From positions 1 to 64,000 of the forward strand of contig OZ219900.1 in assembly GCA_964291635.2 (NCBI GenBank): 64,000 nt of DNA, written 5' to 3'. Positions 63,852-64,000 of this stretch are shown here, one piece after another. Every line of letters begins with the position of its first letter. Position 1 is the first letter of the stretch. The stretch comes from JAPPHA01 sp964291635. GTDB taxonomy: Bacteria; Pseudomonadota; Alphaproteobacteria; Rhodobacterales; Rhodobacteraceae. The notes beneath the pieces are model-generated. The model saw only the letters and a program-made list of their open reading frames with translations. It searched no databases and was not told the origin of the DNA. The position numbers and the translations under genes were made by a program.

Positions 63852-64000
63852 GTGCCCCAGAAGACAACGATGACTGTTCGTCTTGGAGGCGCCTTAAGTG
63901 ACTTTGTAGCGGCCAACGTAGGCAATGACGGCTCATACGAGAACGTCAGTGAATACATCCGTGACTTGATCCGGCGTGACAAGGACGGGCTGAAGCGGCA
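63852..64000 (+). CDS. ParD-like ribbon-helix-helix antitoxin (cut by the window end)
   Basis: A GTG at 63852 with a GAGAGGAG ribosome site opens MPQKTTMTVRLGGALSDFV, then GSYENVSEYIRDLIRRDKDG. This is the typical N-terminal ribbon-helix-helix of ParD antitoxins, with the S-x-Y-x-N-x-SEYIRDLIRR helix pair. It continues off the right edge, where a ParE-type toxin gene is to be expected. Confidence 0.82.
   Translation, partial: MPQKTTMTVRLGGALSDFVAANVGNDGSYENVSEYIRDLIRRDKDGLKR

Overview
The window is high-GC DNA with tightly packed operons. Its gene families (OlsB/OlsA ornithine-lipid enzymes, a YicC-Gmk pair, a plant-type DAHP synthase, CUT2 sugar transport, inositol catabolism) point to a proteobacterium, most likely an alphaproteobacterium of a Rhodospirillales-like group. 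That placement is inferred from gene content; no rRNA or marker tree is available. Core metabolism (gmk, aroG-type DAHP synthase, argG) is interleaved with accessory catabolic islands, toxin-antitoxin modules, insertion sequences and decaying genes.

Layout. 1-6.1 kb: the tail of a TnpB gene, then a minus-strand housekeeping block (olsA, olsB, a small DUF3553 gene, a gamma-carbonic-anhydrase-like protein, gmk, yicC, class II DAHP synthase). 6.5-18.4 kb: remnants of a discrete acyl carrier protein gene, an alpha/beta hydrolase, and convergent to it a 10.3-kb type I polyketide synthase gene. The PKS order is KS-AT-DH-cMT-ER-KR-ACP-KS-AT*, resembling fungal highly reducing PKSs with an extra terminal KS and a degenerate AT. 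18.9-21.3 kb: a nucleobase permease with a fused C-terminal ATPase-like domain, next to a decayed partial copy of itself. 21.9-31 kb: a beta-keto acid cleavage enzyme, an APH-like phosphotransferase, a Rieske oxygenase, two toxin-antitoxin pairs, an acyl-CoA dehydrogenase and glycerate 2-kinase.

31.5-45.3 kb: a five-gene operon joins a ribose-type ABC transporter to hydantoinase/oxoprolinase subunits HyuA and HyuB. It is divergent from a GntR regulator and an M24 peptidase/creatinase-fold hydrolase. Then come an SDR pseudogene, an intact SDR, a metallo-beta-lactamase-fold hydrolase, a DMT permease and a second GntR regulator. Together these look like uptake and breakdown of a small (cyclic) amide or imide. 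45.5-48.2 kb: a broken TnpB element with long inverted ends, and a lone OLD-like AAA ATPase. 48.4-55.7 kb: an inositol catabolic locus, with two Gfo/Idh/MocA dehydrogenases divergent from iolD-iolC-iolB-iolJ and a palindrome-rich intergenic region. iolE and iolA are not in the window.

56-64 kb: a frameshifted MntA-HepT toxin-antitoxin pair, an IS1634-family element with identifiable terminal repeats, a secreted trypsin-like protease, a sulfotransferase remnant, argG, and at the edge the start of a ParD-type antitoxin. No CRISPR array, rRNA or tRNA was recognised.
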